Below, piece by piece: positions 11,368-39,179 of a stretch of 64,000 nt of DNA. A program made the position numbers and the translations under genes. Origin of the DNA: Carettochelys insculpta (lineage: Eukaryota > Chordata > Testudines > Carettochelyidae); NCBI RefSeq assembly GCF_033958435.1, contig NC_134138.1:6584001-6648000 (forward strand), written 5' to 3'. Position 1 is the stretch's first letter. The number at the start of each line of letters is the position of its first letter. A model generated the notes under the pieces. The model did no database searches and had not been told where the DNA came from. It was given only the letters and a program-made list of their open reading frames with translations.

Positions 11368-11427
11368 GCTCACGAAAGCTCATGCTCAAAACTTTTCTGT
11401 TAGTCTATAAGGTGCCACAGGACCCTT
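11282..11427. repeat. SINE hairpin: 60-bp inverted arms
   Basis: Arms at 11282-11341 and 11368-11427 are reverse complements with one difference, separated by a 26-bp loop. The right arm is a partial inverted SINE copy following the forward SINE. Confidence 0.9.
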
Positions 11428-11429
11428 AG

Positions 11430-12830
11430 AAAGATGCTCTGAGGTCTCTGGATAGAAAGAAGGAATTGCACAGTCAGATGAAAACATTATCGTTAGTGCC
11501 TGAGGTGATACCATGGGGATGAGTGCTTCATAAATGCTAACAACATAGCATTGAGCATACCCCTGTGCTCATTGTCATGCTTCCTCATTCTCTCTATTCT
11601 TAAGGCAGCTTTCCAAGTCCCCTACCCTTGCAGTGGTTGCCTCTGTGACACAAAGGTACTTTGAATCCTTCAAGGAAAAGGGGTGACTTGCCAATGTCCT
11701 TCCTGCACAAATTCTTACTGTTTACTGAGGGTTGATCTACACCTGTGAGTTATAGCGACACAGGTATATTGCTCAGCGTATGGTTACAGTGCACATGTCT
11801 GGAGTTCTGCTGACCTAATTCCCAGCGTAGACACAACTACGTCAATGAAACAAAGTCGGCAGCTAAGGTTGCTCAGCATGGGCAGTGGGCAAAGACCCAG
11901 CTGGGGAAGGTGGACCCAGTCCTGCCCCTTCTGCAACCCCGTCCCCATCCAGTGGAACCAAGCCTGGCCCTCGTCCCAGGTTAGTGTGCCCTGCTCCTGA
12001 GCAACCCCAGCCCCCTTATGGTCCCAGTGGACTACCCGATGCTTACATTGGTCAGAGTGGTGAAGTTCCTGCACGAAGAGCAAAACCCTTCTCCTGGTGC
12101 AGGCTGCATGTACTCCTGCACCTTAGGGCTGTGCCAGCGTACGGAGCCCTGCAAAGCTGTGCATAGCCATAGATCCTTTTTGCAGCTGTGGATTCGATAC
12201 CAATTCTGTATCTGGGCAGGGCTCTACCAGTGTACCTCTGGGGGATGTACTCCACAGTGAAGACTTAAAAGACCTCAGCTGGAGCCTCAACTCTGCAAGC
12301 AGCTTTGTCCAGACTGGCCCTGGAGCTGGGTGTGGGCTGCAGGGCTCAGTTTGGTCACCCTGGATTGCAGGCTCATTCACTGAGGTGGTGACATCATTCC
12401 TAAAGCAGCAGGCCAGGCTGAGTTCTGGGGAGACCCAGTTCTGGCTTCCCAGCCCCCCTGCTCTGACCCACCAGCCCCATGAGGGAGTCACAGAGACGGG
12501 CCTGGGCTGTGGCACTGAGATCCAGACCTGGGTGCTCCCCCAAGTCCAGGGCTATGGCTCAGAGCTGGGGTTCTGGCTTTAGGGGTGATATGATGAGAGC
12601 CTGGACATTCGGCCCCCGTCAGCACTTCCCCTAGTGTGTGGGGCTGGGCTGGGCTGGGCTGGGCCGGACAATGGGCCCAGAAGCACTCCAGGACAGGGGT
12701 GGCTTGGGAGGGAGGTAGATGTGAGCGCACAGCCGGCAGTCTGTCCGTGTGTCTGTCCAGCGGCATGCACCAGTGCACGTGTTGGTCATTGGGGTGACAA
12801 GTGCAAAGTCAGAGCTAAACATTATTAAGG
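11430..12830. other. No gene recognised; possible decayed MITE
   Basis: 11727-12270 begins TTGATCTACACCTGTGAGTT and has a GTCTACACT-type style seen in turtle hAT MITEs, but clear terminal repeats were not found. The rest is nondescript unique sequence before the minisatellite. Confidence 0.3.
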
Positions 12831-12959
12831 CCTCATGTGTCCCCACCCCCACATCGGCTGTGCGGGAGTCCATCTGTCCCTTCCTCCAGCTGTCTGTCCA
12901 CCCTGGGTGCCCGTCTCTGTCCTCTCTGCCCCACCCTCACTTCTACTGCCTGTCCATTT

Positions 12960-13905
12960 CTCTCCCTCCCTCCGGCTGGCTGCCTGTCTGTCCCCCTGCC
13001 TCCGTCTGTCTGTCCCTCAGCCCCCACCCCCGCCTGCCTGTCTGTCCCCCTGCCTCCGTCTGTCTGTCCCTCAGCCCCCACCCCCACCTGCCTGTCTGTC
13101 CCCCTGCCTCTGTCTGTCCCTCAGCCCCCACCCCCACCTGCCTGTCTGTCCCTCAGCCCCCACCCCCGCCTGCCTGTCTGTCCCCCTGCCTCCGTCTGTC
13201 TGTCCCTCAGCCCCCACCCCCACCTGCCTGTCTGTCCCCCTGCCTCCGTCTGTCTGTCCCTCAGCCCCCACCCCCACCTGCCTGTCTGTCCCCCTGCCTC
13301 CGTCTGTCTGTCCCTCAGCCCCCACGCCCGCCTGCCTGTCTGTCCCCCTGCCTCCGTCTGTCCCTCAGCCCCCACCCCCACCTGCCTGTCTGTCCCTCAG
13401 CCCCCACCCCCGCCTGCCTGTCTGTCCCCCTGCCTCCGTCTGTCTGTCCCTCAGCCCCCACCCCCGCCTGCCTGTCTGTCCCCCTGCCTCCGTCTGTCTG
13501 TCCCTCAGCCCCCACCCCCACCTGCCTGTCTGTCCCCCTGCCTCCGTCTGTCCCTCAGCCCCCACCCCCACCTGCCTGTCTGTCCCTCAGCCCCCACCCC
13601 CGCCTGCCTGTCTGTCCCCCTGCCTCCATCTGTCCCTCAGCCCCCACCCCCACCTGCCTGTCTGTCCCTCAGCCCCCACCCCCGCCTGCCTGTCTGTCCC
13701 CCTGCCTCCGTCTGTCTGTCCCTCAGCCCCCACCCCCACCTGCCTGTCTGTCCCCCTGCCTCCGTCTGTCTGTCCCTCAGCCCCCACCCCCACCTGCCTG
13801 TCTGTCCCCCTTCCTCCGTCTGTCTGTCCCTCAGCCCCCACCCCCACCTGCCTGCCTGTCTGTCCCTCAGCCCCCACCCCCACCTGCCTGTCTGTCTGTC
13901 CCCCG
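12960..13905. repeat. Pyrimidine-rich minisatellite, 54-bp unit
   Basis: Roughly 19 units of 54 bp, with shorter variants of 50 and 31 bp, contain CCTGCCTGTCTGTCCCCCTG then CCTCCGTCTGTCTGTCCCTC and a C-run. The plus strand is almost pure C/T; the minus strand carries repeated GGGGGTGGGGG runs. The unit has no stop codons, so long ORFs appear in several frames but are low-complexity artefacts. It ends just before the GFUS promoter. Confidence 0.9.
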
Positions 13906-13946
13906 CCCCTTGTCCCCGGGCCCCGCACCCCACAGGGCGGGCCCGG

Positions 13947-13966
13947 ACTCCATTTCCCAGCGTGCC
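13947..13966 (+). promoter_or_regulatory. ZNF143/SBS-like promoter motif
   Basis: ACTCCATTTCCCAGCGTGCC closely resembles the ZNF143 (Staf) SBS motif ACTACAATTCCCAGCATGCC, which is common in vertebrate CpG promoters. It lies at the start of the GC-rich region immediately upstream of the predicted GFUS first exon. Binding is inferred. Confidence 0.55.
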
Positions 13967-14046
13967 CCGCGAGCCGCGCCCCGCGAGTGACCCGGACTCG
14001 GGACAGGCGGAAGCGGAGACGGGCGGGAGCGGCCAACGCGGCACAG
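13966..14046 (+). other. GFUS: Probable GFUS noncoding first exon
   Basis: A CpG-rich stretch ends in a good donor (GCGGCACAG|GTGGGAG). It is the only promoter-like sequence upstream of the coding exon whose acceptor is at 16664. The coding exon carries 11 bases of 5' leader before the ATG, so at least one upstream noncoding exon is required. The transcription start is not visible; the left boundary is placed just after the ZNF143-like motif by inference. Confidence 0.5.
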
Positions 14047-14089
14047 GTGGGAGCCGGGCGGGGCCGGGGGGAGAGGGGCCTGGCGTGGT

Positions 14090-14400
14090 GGGTGGGGGGG
14101 GCAGGATGAGGAGGGGGGACCTGGCATGGGGGCAGGATGGGGGGCCTGGCATGGGGGGCAGGATGAGGAGGGGGGGCTGGCAGGGGGGTCTGGCATGGGG
14201 GGCAGGATGGGGGGTCTGGCATGGGGGGCGGGATGAGGAGGGGGGGCCTGGCATGGGGAACAGGCAGGGAAGAGGGGGGCTCTGGTATGGGGAGGCAGGA
14301 TGAGGAGGGGGGGCCTGGCATGGGGAACAGGCAGGGAAGAGGGGGGCTCTGGTATGGGGAGGCAGGATGAGGAGGGGGGCCTGGTGTGGGGGGGTTGGGG
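14090..14400. repeat. G-rich tandem repeat at start of GFUS intron 1
   Basis: Imperfect repeats of GGCCTGGCATGGGG plus CAGGATGAGGAGGGGGG cover this stretch, including two near-identical tandem copies of about 66 bp from about 14240. The plus strand is strongly G-rich, opposite in skew to the minisatellite on the other side of the promoter. Confidence 0.8.
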
Positions 14401-14679
14401 GAGGAGGAAGGGGACTCTGCCCTTGGGGGGTTGGGGGTTGGGGGCTGGCAGGGGAGGAGGAAGAGGGCCCTGATTTCAGGTGGCTGGGGGGTGGGGTGTG
14501 TGAGTCGGGATGACGTGATGGTGTAATATTGGGGAGGCGTTGTCGGCAATCTGTGAGCCTTGGCCGGGCTCAGAATTCTCTCCTGCCCCCCACCTACGGC
14601 CCTGCTGGGGGGGCTGCCCCCCAAAGGTAGAAGAAGTCACTCTGTGCCTGTGGCGACTTTTCCCCATGCATGGTGCAGG

Positions 14680-14910
14680 TCTACACTTAGAACGCTGCAT
14701 CGTGCACTGCGGTAGCACTTCCGCAGAGACCAGGGGGTGTACCCATCTCAGTGTGGTTGTCACCTCCGCCAGAGGCTGGAGCTGTGCTATGGGGACAAGC
14801 CCTCACATTGACCTAGTGCTGGCCTCACTCAAGGTTAGGTCCCTATAACTGCGTCTGCCTCTGAAAATCCATGCTCTGAGCGACATAAGTTTGGAGTGTA
14901 GACCCGGCCT
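14680..14910. mobile_element. hAT-like MITE in GFUS intron 1
   Basis: The terminal pieces TGCAGGTCTACACTTAGAAC and GGAGTGTAGACCCGGCC are inverted relative to each other and resemble the GTCTACACT termini of turtle hAT MITEs. Internal ends are weak. Confidence 0.5.
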
Positions 14911-14914
14911 TGGC

Positions 14915-32340
<17,426 letters not shown>

Positions 32341-33040
32341 CTGGGGCTCCAAAGCCCTTGTGCTTATCAGCTAGTGATGGCCAAAGGTTCGGGGGAGATG
32401 CTGGGTTTTCCTCCTCTGGAGCAGAGGAGAGGCTGCACGAAATGGTGGTGGGGAGATACAGCCTGGCCAAAGAGGGTGGGGAACAGCAATCCTAAACAGC
32501 CCAGTCACTGCTGAGCTCAGCAGCTGCAAGTGAGAGGTGGGAGGCGTATGGGCATTCACCGTCGAGGGACCTGTCTTTCTCGGCCACGCAGGACTCACTC
32601 TGCAAGTCATCTCAGCCAGCCAGGGGAGTGCCACTTGGGGGTGCACTGCATCAGTCTCTTCTAAAAGGTTCCAAAATGCAAAGAACGCCACAGCCCCGTA
32701 GTTACCCACAGCCTCACGAGCAGAGCGAGGGCGCTGAGCAAAGGAAATCTTGCCTTGGGGGCCCTCCCTTTGGCTTCCCCCAAAAGCCATGGCCCTGGGA
32801 GCGGCTGGGACCTGTAGGCCGAGGTAGGTGGAAGCTTCCCTGCTGCGTCTGCATCACCTGCTGGATGTTTTATAAAACAGACAGCCCCATCTCCCTCCAG
32901 ACTTCTTGCTGCCCTCACTGGATCCCTTTAGCCTGCTGATGGCACCTCACGTTAACCTGTAATTGGTCAGGCTGCCTGTCAATCAAGTGTAAAGCAGTCC
33001 ATGATTAGGTTCAGAATAAATTGAAGCTGATTTGGTTCCG
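32341..33040 (+). other. GFUS: GFUS 3' untranslated region and poly(A) signal
   Basis: This follows directly on the TGA at 32338-32340. The first canonical AATAAA in the sense direction is at 33015-33020 (TTCAGAATAAATTGAAG), giving a 3' UTR of about 0.7 kb. The cleavage point is estimated. Confidence 0.7.
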
Positions 33041-36040
33041 TGGGTTCATGCTCTCCTGAACACAAGCTGCAGAGGAGGAAACCTGAACCCCAGCCCGGCC
33101 AGCCCCATGAGGGTCACCATCCCACACCCCTCCCCTTATTGCCAGTGGCTGGTGCTGGGTAGCAGCGGTGGATTAGAACAGCAGCGTGAGCTGGGGAAGC
33201 AGCAGGTCTCACCCCAGAACTCTCCTGCAGGGTTTAGTGGGCAGGAGGGGTCATTTTTGCCAGCCAAAGCATCTGCCTGGCCCTAGCCTCATGACTGCCA
33301 GTGTTGTTGATGGAGGGAGATGCCCCAGGCTCCCTTGGTGGCCCCTCGGAAGCAGCATGGCACAGTCCCAAGAGGTTCTGGTGCTTTTGTCTGTCTTTGC
33401 AGCAGGGGCATTGAGCTCCCCCTGCTCTCCAGCTGGGGAGGACAGCGTGCAGCTCAGCAGCTTCATTTGGCCCTGTTGCTAAACATCTTCTGTCAAGGTG
33501 CTTCTAATGCCTCACCTGGAAGCCACTGCAGCCAGGCAGCTTTCCAGAGCCTGCTGGGAGCATCTGCCCTGAGCAAATGCTGGCTTAAGGGGCCCTGGGC
33601 CCCTTTCAGCAAAGGAGCAGGTTGTGATCTTAAACCACAAAGCTGTCACTCTCCAGCCACTGTTACAGCTGCATGGGCAGGCCAAGGGGCCTGTGCTCTA
33701 GAAGCTGGTGCTAGCGGGCTTACGGGGGGGAGAAGGGCAGGGTGGTGACTGTCCCCCTCTGGTGACAACAAGCATTGGCTGGGGAGTAGACAGGCACTAA
33801 GTCCAGGCACCACTCAGTTTAGGGTTAGACAAACTCCTTGGTTCTCCCATGGCTCAGAGTACAGTGCTCACTCCATCAAAGCACAGTGGACAAGGCTGGG
33901 ATGTGGCAGGGCGCAGCCTCAGACCCAGGGCTGCCCTCTCCCCATCTCTGGGCTGCCAGTTTGCATTCACCCCCTTGCTGGCCCAAGGCACACACAAAGG
34001 CCACACAGAGGGGAAAGTCTTTCCAGCCCTGCCTTTTTGGTCAGTCTTTTCCAGGAGGTCTGATCACAGCTGCTCAGCAGCTGCCTCCTGGCCTTGTCCA
34101 TTTAAACTCATCTCATGTGTTGGGTTCCAGCTGTCAGAGCCATGCAGGGAAGGGACCAGAGAGGTGAGGCTGTCACCCCTGCCCCTGCTTATGTTCTTCC
34201 CTCACCCTCTCCTTTTGCCTTCAGTCTAGAGTGTCTTAGTCAGCCACCTTCCCTCACAGCACCGCTGGCATGCTGAGCTCTGCAGGAGGCAGCTCCCAGG
34301 AATGCCAGAAACAGCAAATAGTGGTACAAGTTTGCAAGGTCTTGGGATCACTACTGGAGCCTTTCCAGCATCAAGGCTGCAAAGAGCAGTTAGCTCCAGC
34401 AAGAGAAGCTGCATTTGACCAGTGCAGCTTTCCTCAGGTGTGGCGTGGGCTCAGGTTGGCTTCGAGGTAGTGAAAATGGATTAACAGCAGCAGCAAGAAT
34501 TTCTCTACCCCAAAGAACAGCTGTTAGGCTCCTCTGTGCCATCTCAGGCTGCCCAAGGGAGCATGGGGTTGTGTGTCCTAAGAACTTGGCCTGAGCTGTT
34601 AGGAGAGGGAACAAGGGATGGTGTTAAAACAAGTGACAATACTTTACATTTCCAACACTTGAACTCTTCCCAGCTGGATCCTTACAAAGAGTGACAAGGA
34701 TGGTTCCCAGTGCTCTTACCAAGGTGCTAAGCAGGCTGAGGTAGCTGTCAACCAAACCTTGTGCCTCTGACTGTCCATTTAAACTATTACACGCATCAGC
34801 ACCTTTGCCCATGGGTCCATTGATTGCCTTGAACTTAGGACAACCCTATGGCCATTTAGCCAGAGGCTGGAGCCCTGGCCCACAGCTTTCCCATTTCTTT
34901 GGAGGCAGACACAGGAATCCCAGCAGTAAAGCAACGTTGTTTATTAAACCAATGTGCAAAGAGCAGATTCCCAGCTAAAATGTCAGGGCCCAGCTGCCAC
35001 CATGACAACTTTTTACCCCAGGCAGCTTTACCGGCCAGTTTGTCCCAGCCGTGGAGGGCACAAGACTGTTCTCCCTGCTCAGCTAAGGCCTGAGGAGTGT
35101 CTCAAACTGGCATGGGTGGAGCTGGGCAGCTGCAGCCACTAGAAGAGCCACCGTGGCTTGTACACAGTCATCTGGCACCTGAGTCATTGGGAACATGGAA
35201 GCTCCTTGTCTCCTGCAGTTTTCATAGGATCCCCAGTCAGCCAGGGTGGAAATGTTTGAAACAGGCTGGAACAGACATAGGAGCAGGTTGATCCATTTAA
35301 AATAGGGCTTTCCTCGACAAAGCCCATCGGGTCCCTAGAAAAGCTGCCAGGGAGAGGCTGGTGGGCCATGGCAGCCGTAGTCCCCTCCATTCAAACACAT
35401 TAAAAACCAAAGGCAGAGTTTAAAACGACACCCCAGAATGGCGGAGCCGAGATGTGGGGCAGGTGCCCCAGCTGCCCACAGGTCCCTGGCCAAGCACCCA
35501 AGGTCCAGACTAAGCTAGCAGCTGCATAGATGAGATGGAGAGTCCCAGGGCTCAGCTGGCACAGGACACTTGTCCAGCAGCGTGGACGTGGCAGAACTCC
35601 TGTCCCGGAACGGCCTTTTTCCTGCACGGCTGCCCGGCCTTGGTAGTGCCCTGGCACAGGAGTCGTGGAGACAGCGAAGAGGAGGACCTGAATGGGTGAA
35701 GACACAGCTGGTCTTACCAACAGGCCAAGAGCCCTGTGGATCAAGTGTGGGGTCAGCTCAGGCAAGCAGTGGGGTACCCCAGGCTATGGGGGTCTTGGGC
35801 AGCAGGCTGGGTTTGTTAGTGGTTCCAACAGGCGGACAACCAGCGTAGGCCAAGCCAGCTACCCAGCAATTAATGCTTCCTGCTCCCCTGTATCTGACTC
35901 TCCCCCACTCTTCCCCCACACATCCTCTGCGCCAGGGTGACACTGTCCTAACCGCACCCTTCCTGACACCCCCCCACCCACCATCATCTTCCCGCTTGCA
36001 GCCTGCCTCAACTCTCTCACTTGCCCAAGGGCTGCTCCTT
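33041..36040. other. Intergenic, no gene recognised
   Basis: Lies between the GFUS poly(A) signal and a CR1 piece. Mostly unique sequence. The only notable signal is a minus-strand AATAAA at 34938. Open frames up to 142 aa show no family that I recognise. Confidence 0.35.
34938..34943 (-). terminator. Candidate minus-strand poly(A) signal
   Basis: On the minus strand AATAAA occurs here (plus strand TTTATT in GTTGTTTATTAAACC). It is the first canonical signal I found in the sense direction below the bmb stop at 39180, about 4.2 kb away and past several CR1 pieces. It may instead belong to an unrecognised transcript or be chance. Confidence 0.25.
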
Positions 36041-36044
36041 TAAG

Positions 36045-36540
36045 ATCTCAAGAACAGCCATGCACCAAGGTCCACCTAGCCCAGTTACTGCCCTTCTCAC
36101 TGTGGCCAACACCAGGTGCCCTGGAGGGAGTGAACAGGACAGGACAATTTTCAAGTGAGCCACCCCCTGCCCAGTCCGAGCATCTGGCGGTCACACCATG
36201 GGATTGCAGCCCTGCCCATCCTGGCTAGTAGCCACTAACAGACTTCTCTAGGAATGTCTCATTCTTTTGCACCCAGTTACACTTCTGGCTTTTACAACAC
36301 CCTGTGGCAAGGAGTTCCACAGGTGCTGTATGAAGAACTACCTCCTGGAGTTTGTGTTAAACCCTACCCCGAGGCCTACTCATTTCATTGGATGACCCCT
36401 AGTTCTTGTTTACCCATTTACATAACACTTCCCCAGTCACTTTCTCCACACCTGTCAGGACTTTACAGATCTCTATTATATCCCCCTTAGTCATCTCTCT
36501 TCCCAGCTGAGGCATCCCAGTCTTTCTAATCCTTCCCCCT
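36045..36540 (-). mobile_element. CR1 LINE fragment
   Basis: GGTCCACCTAGCCCAGTTAC, AAGGAGTTCCACAGGTGC, TCCACACCTGTCAGGACTTT and CCCAGTCTTTC are the usual reverse-complement blocks of CR1. Decayed. Confidence 0.8.
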
Positions 36541-37352
36541 AGTCATCTTAGCCTCTCACCATGTCCTGCTCTCTCAGTGGCAGAGTCGCCATCACCAGGT
36601 CTCTTTCAACACCAGCCAGTAGCCTCCTCCTTCATATCTCAGCCCATGGTCTGTCTTGCGCCTCCAAGCCCCTCTGTGTTGATGACCTATCTGCCTTCAA
36701 CCTGCCCCTCCCTTTCTATCCAGGCTTCCCCCTACTCCTCCCCCACTCCCTCCTAGGCTGACGTCTGCCCCACCAACTCTCAGGCCTGGCTCATCCTTGA
36801 TATTCACCTCTGCTCCAGCCCTGGCCCGTGGAAATCCCGCACTCAGGCTGACTTCCTCCGTCACACATTCATTCTCCCCTCCAGTCAGACATGGTGTCCC
36901 ATTTCCGCTCTCCTCAAATGACCCCACTCAGCTCCTGAAGTCCCTCACACACTCTTCCTCTTAGCCTCTGCCCCCACTGGCTCCCTCCCCTCAATACAAA
37001 CACACACTGGCACCTCCCTTTCAAAGAGAGTCTCATTTGCCTCTCAAACTACTGCCGCATCCGCCTTTCACTTTGAAGCTCACCCAATGCATTGTCTTGT
37101 ACAGGTGTCTGGGGTTCTGTGCTTCCAATTCCACCCCAGATCCCCTCCCATCCAGCTTCCATCCCTTATATACCATGGAAAGAGACAGCTCAGAACCAGC
37201 ACTCCAGTCTCCCTGATCCAGAAGCCACCTTCACCGCCATCCTCGTGTTGAAATCCTGCCCTTCCATCACCTCCTACCGCCAATCGTTCCTTCAGTGTAT
37301 CTTTCAGAGGATCCTGCTCTAACTTTTTGTGGGGCTCCACAGGGTTCAGTCC

Positions 37353-37765
37353 TAGAATCACAGGGTTGGAAGGGACCTCAGGAGGTCAAGTCCAACCCCC
37401 TGCTCAAAGCAGGGCCAACCCCAACTCAATCACCCCCTTTGCCAAACCACGATTTAAAACCCTCAGGGCTGGAGATTCCACCACCTCCCTAGGTAACGTA
37501 TTCCAGCGCTTCACCACCTCCTGGTGGAATAGTTTTTCCTAATATCCAACCTAGACCTCTCCCACTGCAACTTAGGACCATTGTTCCTCATTCTGTTATC
37601 TGTCACCACTGAAAACAGCCTCTCTTCACCTCTAGGTAATCCCCATCAAGTTGTTGAAGGCTGCTATCAAGTCCCCCCGCAACCCCCATGCTTCTCTTCT
37701 GTAGAGTAGATAACCCCAAATCCCTCAACCTCTCCTGATAAGTCCTCGGTCCTCTTCACACCTCA
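37353..37765 (-). mobile_element. CR1 LINE 3' end
   Basis: Begins AGAATCACAGGGTTGGAAGG (reverse of the CR1 3' terminus) and continues through GGAGATTCCACCACCTCCCT to the LGLFSL-type region. Broken frames. Confidence 0.88.
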
Positions 37766-37892
37766 GCTGGGGGAAATCTCATCTGCAAACACATTTAGTT
37801 CCCATTTCTTTGCTAGTGACTCTCAGACTTGCCCACCTCTGTCCAGGTCATGATCTCCCTATCTCCAGCATCCCTTCCTGGACCACTCATAC

Positions 37893-38095
37893 AAACGTAG
37901 GGCTGGGAGGTAAGCAAGCAGCCACCATATCTAGTCCCCTGTACCAGGGAGACCCAAGCAAGCAGACTATCCCTGAATGGGCTCTGTCCAACCTGTCCCT
38001 GAAAGCCTCCAGCGACAGGGATTCCACAACCTCCCTTGGCAGCTTGTTCCAGAGCTTCACTCCCCTCACACAGGTGGAAAGTATTTCCTAACAGC
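37893..38095 (-). mobile_element. CR1 LINE 3' fragment
   Basis: AACGTAGGGCTGGGAGG, GAAAGCCTCCAGCGACAGGG and ATTCCACAACCTCCCTTGGC mark a second, diverged CR1 3' end in the same orientation. Confidence 0.75.
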
Positions 38096-39179
38096 CAATC
38101 AGATGAATGGCCAGCCAGCAACTCCAGCTCAGTATTGCTTATCCAGAGCTCTTAATCTCCCCCAGCCATGCCCACCCAGAGCCCTATGGACAACCTCCAC
38201 AGCCTGCCCTTCACTCGAGCCTGTAAGCTGGGGGGGGGGCATCTTCCACTCCCCCCCCTCTCGCTAGGGCCTCACATTCAGGCTGGCTGGAGACCTGGCC
38301 TTTCCCCTCCATCACAGCTAGACAGGGCTGTCCCGTCCATAGGGCAGTGCGGGGCAGCCAACCTATGGCCAGGACCCCAGGCAGCAGGGGTTGCTCCCCC
38401 CGCCCACACTCCCCACGGGGCAGGAATGCCCTGGCCCCAGAGCACTCTGTTCCCATGGCCGTGAGTACAGAGGATGGGGTGAGGGCATGCTGCCAGGCTC
38501 AGTCTTCCTCGCAGTGTGGAACATAAGCTGCTGGTCTTCCCCTTTGTGCCCATCCCACCCTGCCTTGCATCCCATTCAGCATCACAAAGCTAACCTCCGC
38601 CTGAGTCGCCCTCTCGCTACACCTCCAGCTCTGTGCTGCCTCCCACGCCGCCCCTCGCCCTGGGGGCGAACGTCCACCTCGTCGGCTCCCCTCAAAACTC
38701 TCCTTCGCAGCAACTACGACAGCCAACTTGCCAACGAGGCAGGTGGCGCGCAGAGACCAGGGCCCATCCTACTGACCCAAGTGTGCTCGTTGCATCCTTG
38801 TACTCCCCCATTGGTTGGTCCCTGTCACTGAAGCCAGGGGCCATGTAGCAAAATCCAGGCAGCAGGAGCCAACCGCCTCATGATGAGGGCAGATAATGGG
38901 GCATTTAGTCCCTGCCAGAAGTGGCCCAGCTTGTGCCACCTGGAAAGCAAACCAGCAGCCGTGGGACAGCTGAAGCATCCCACCCCCGCCCCGCCCCGCC
39001 CTCCAGTGGGTCAGGCCACCCTTCCCATGAGTCACCCATTGTCGTAGAGGCAGGGCTGGCAACCAGAAGGGTAACCCAGCCCAGCGGCAAGCCAGGAACC
39101 CAACCAGCGGGGATCAGTGAAGCTTTGGGCAGATGGAACCCTGCACGGCCTGTTCCGGGTAGGGAACACCACTCCATAC

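Larger units (their letters stand above)
13900..14110. promoter_or_regulatory. GFUS: CpG-rich GFUS promoter region
   Basis: CpG density rises sharply here (GCCCCGCGAGCCGCGCCCCG, GGCGGAAGCGGAGACGGGCG), unlike the C-only minisatellite on its left. No TATA box is seen. It sits between the minisatellite and a G-rich intron start, the expected place for the start site of a housekeeping gene. Confidence 0.6.

Noticed and set aside
12749..14624. Very long overlapping ORFs of 345-488 codons on both strands, rich in Pro/Cys/Leu or Gly/Gln
   Set aside because: They are produced by a stop-free 54-bp minisatellite. All three plus-strand frames and the minus strand are open with the same low-complexity pattern, so none is a gene.
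35400..35765. 121-codon minus-strand frame below bmb, near a minus-strand AATAAA
   Set aside because: It could be a 3' exon of some transcript, but it shows no known family and the splice signals are ordinary; kept only as a poly(A) note.
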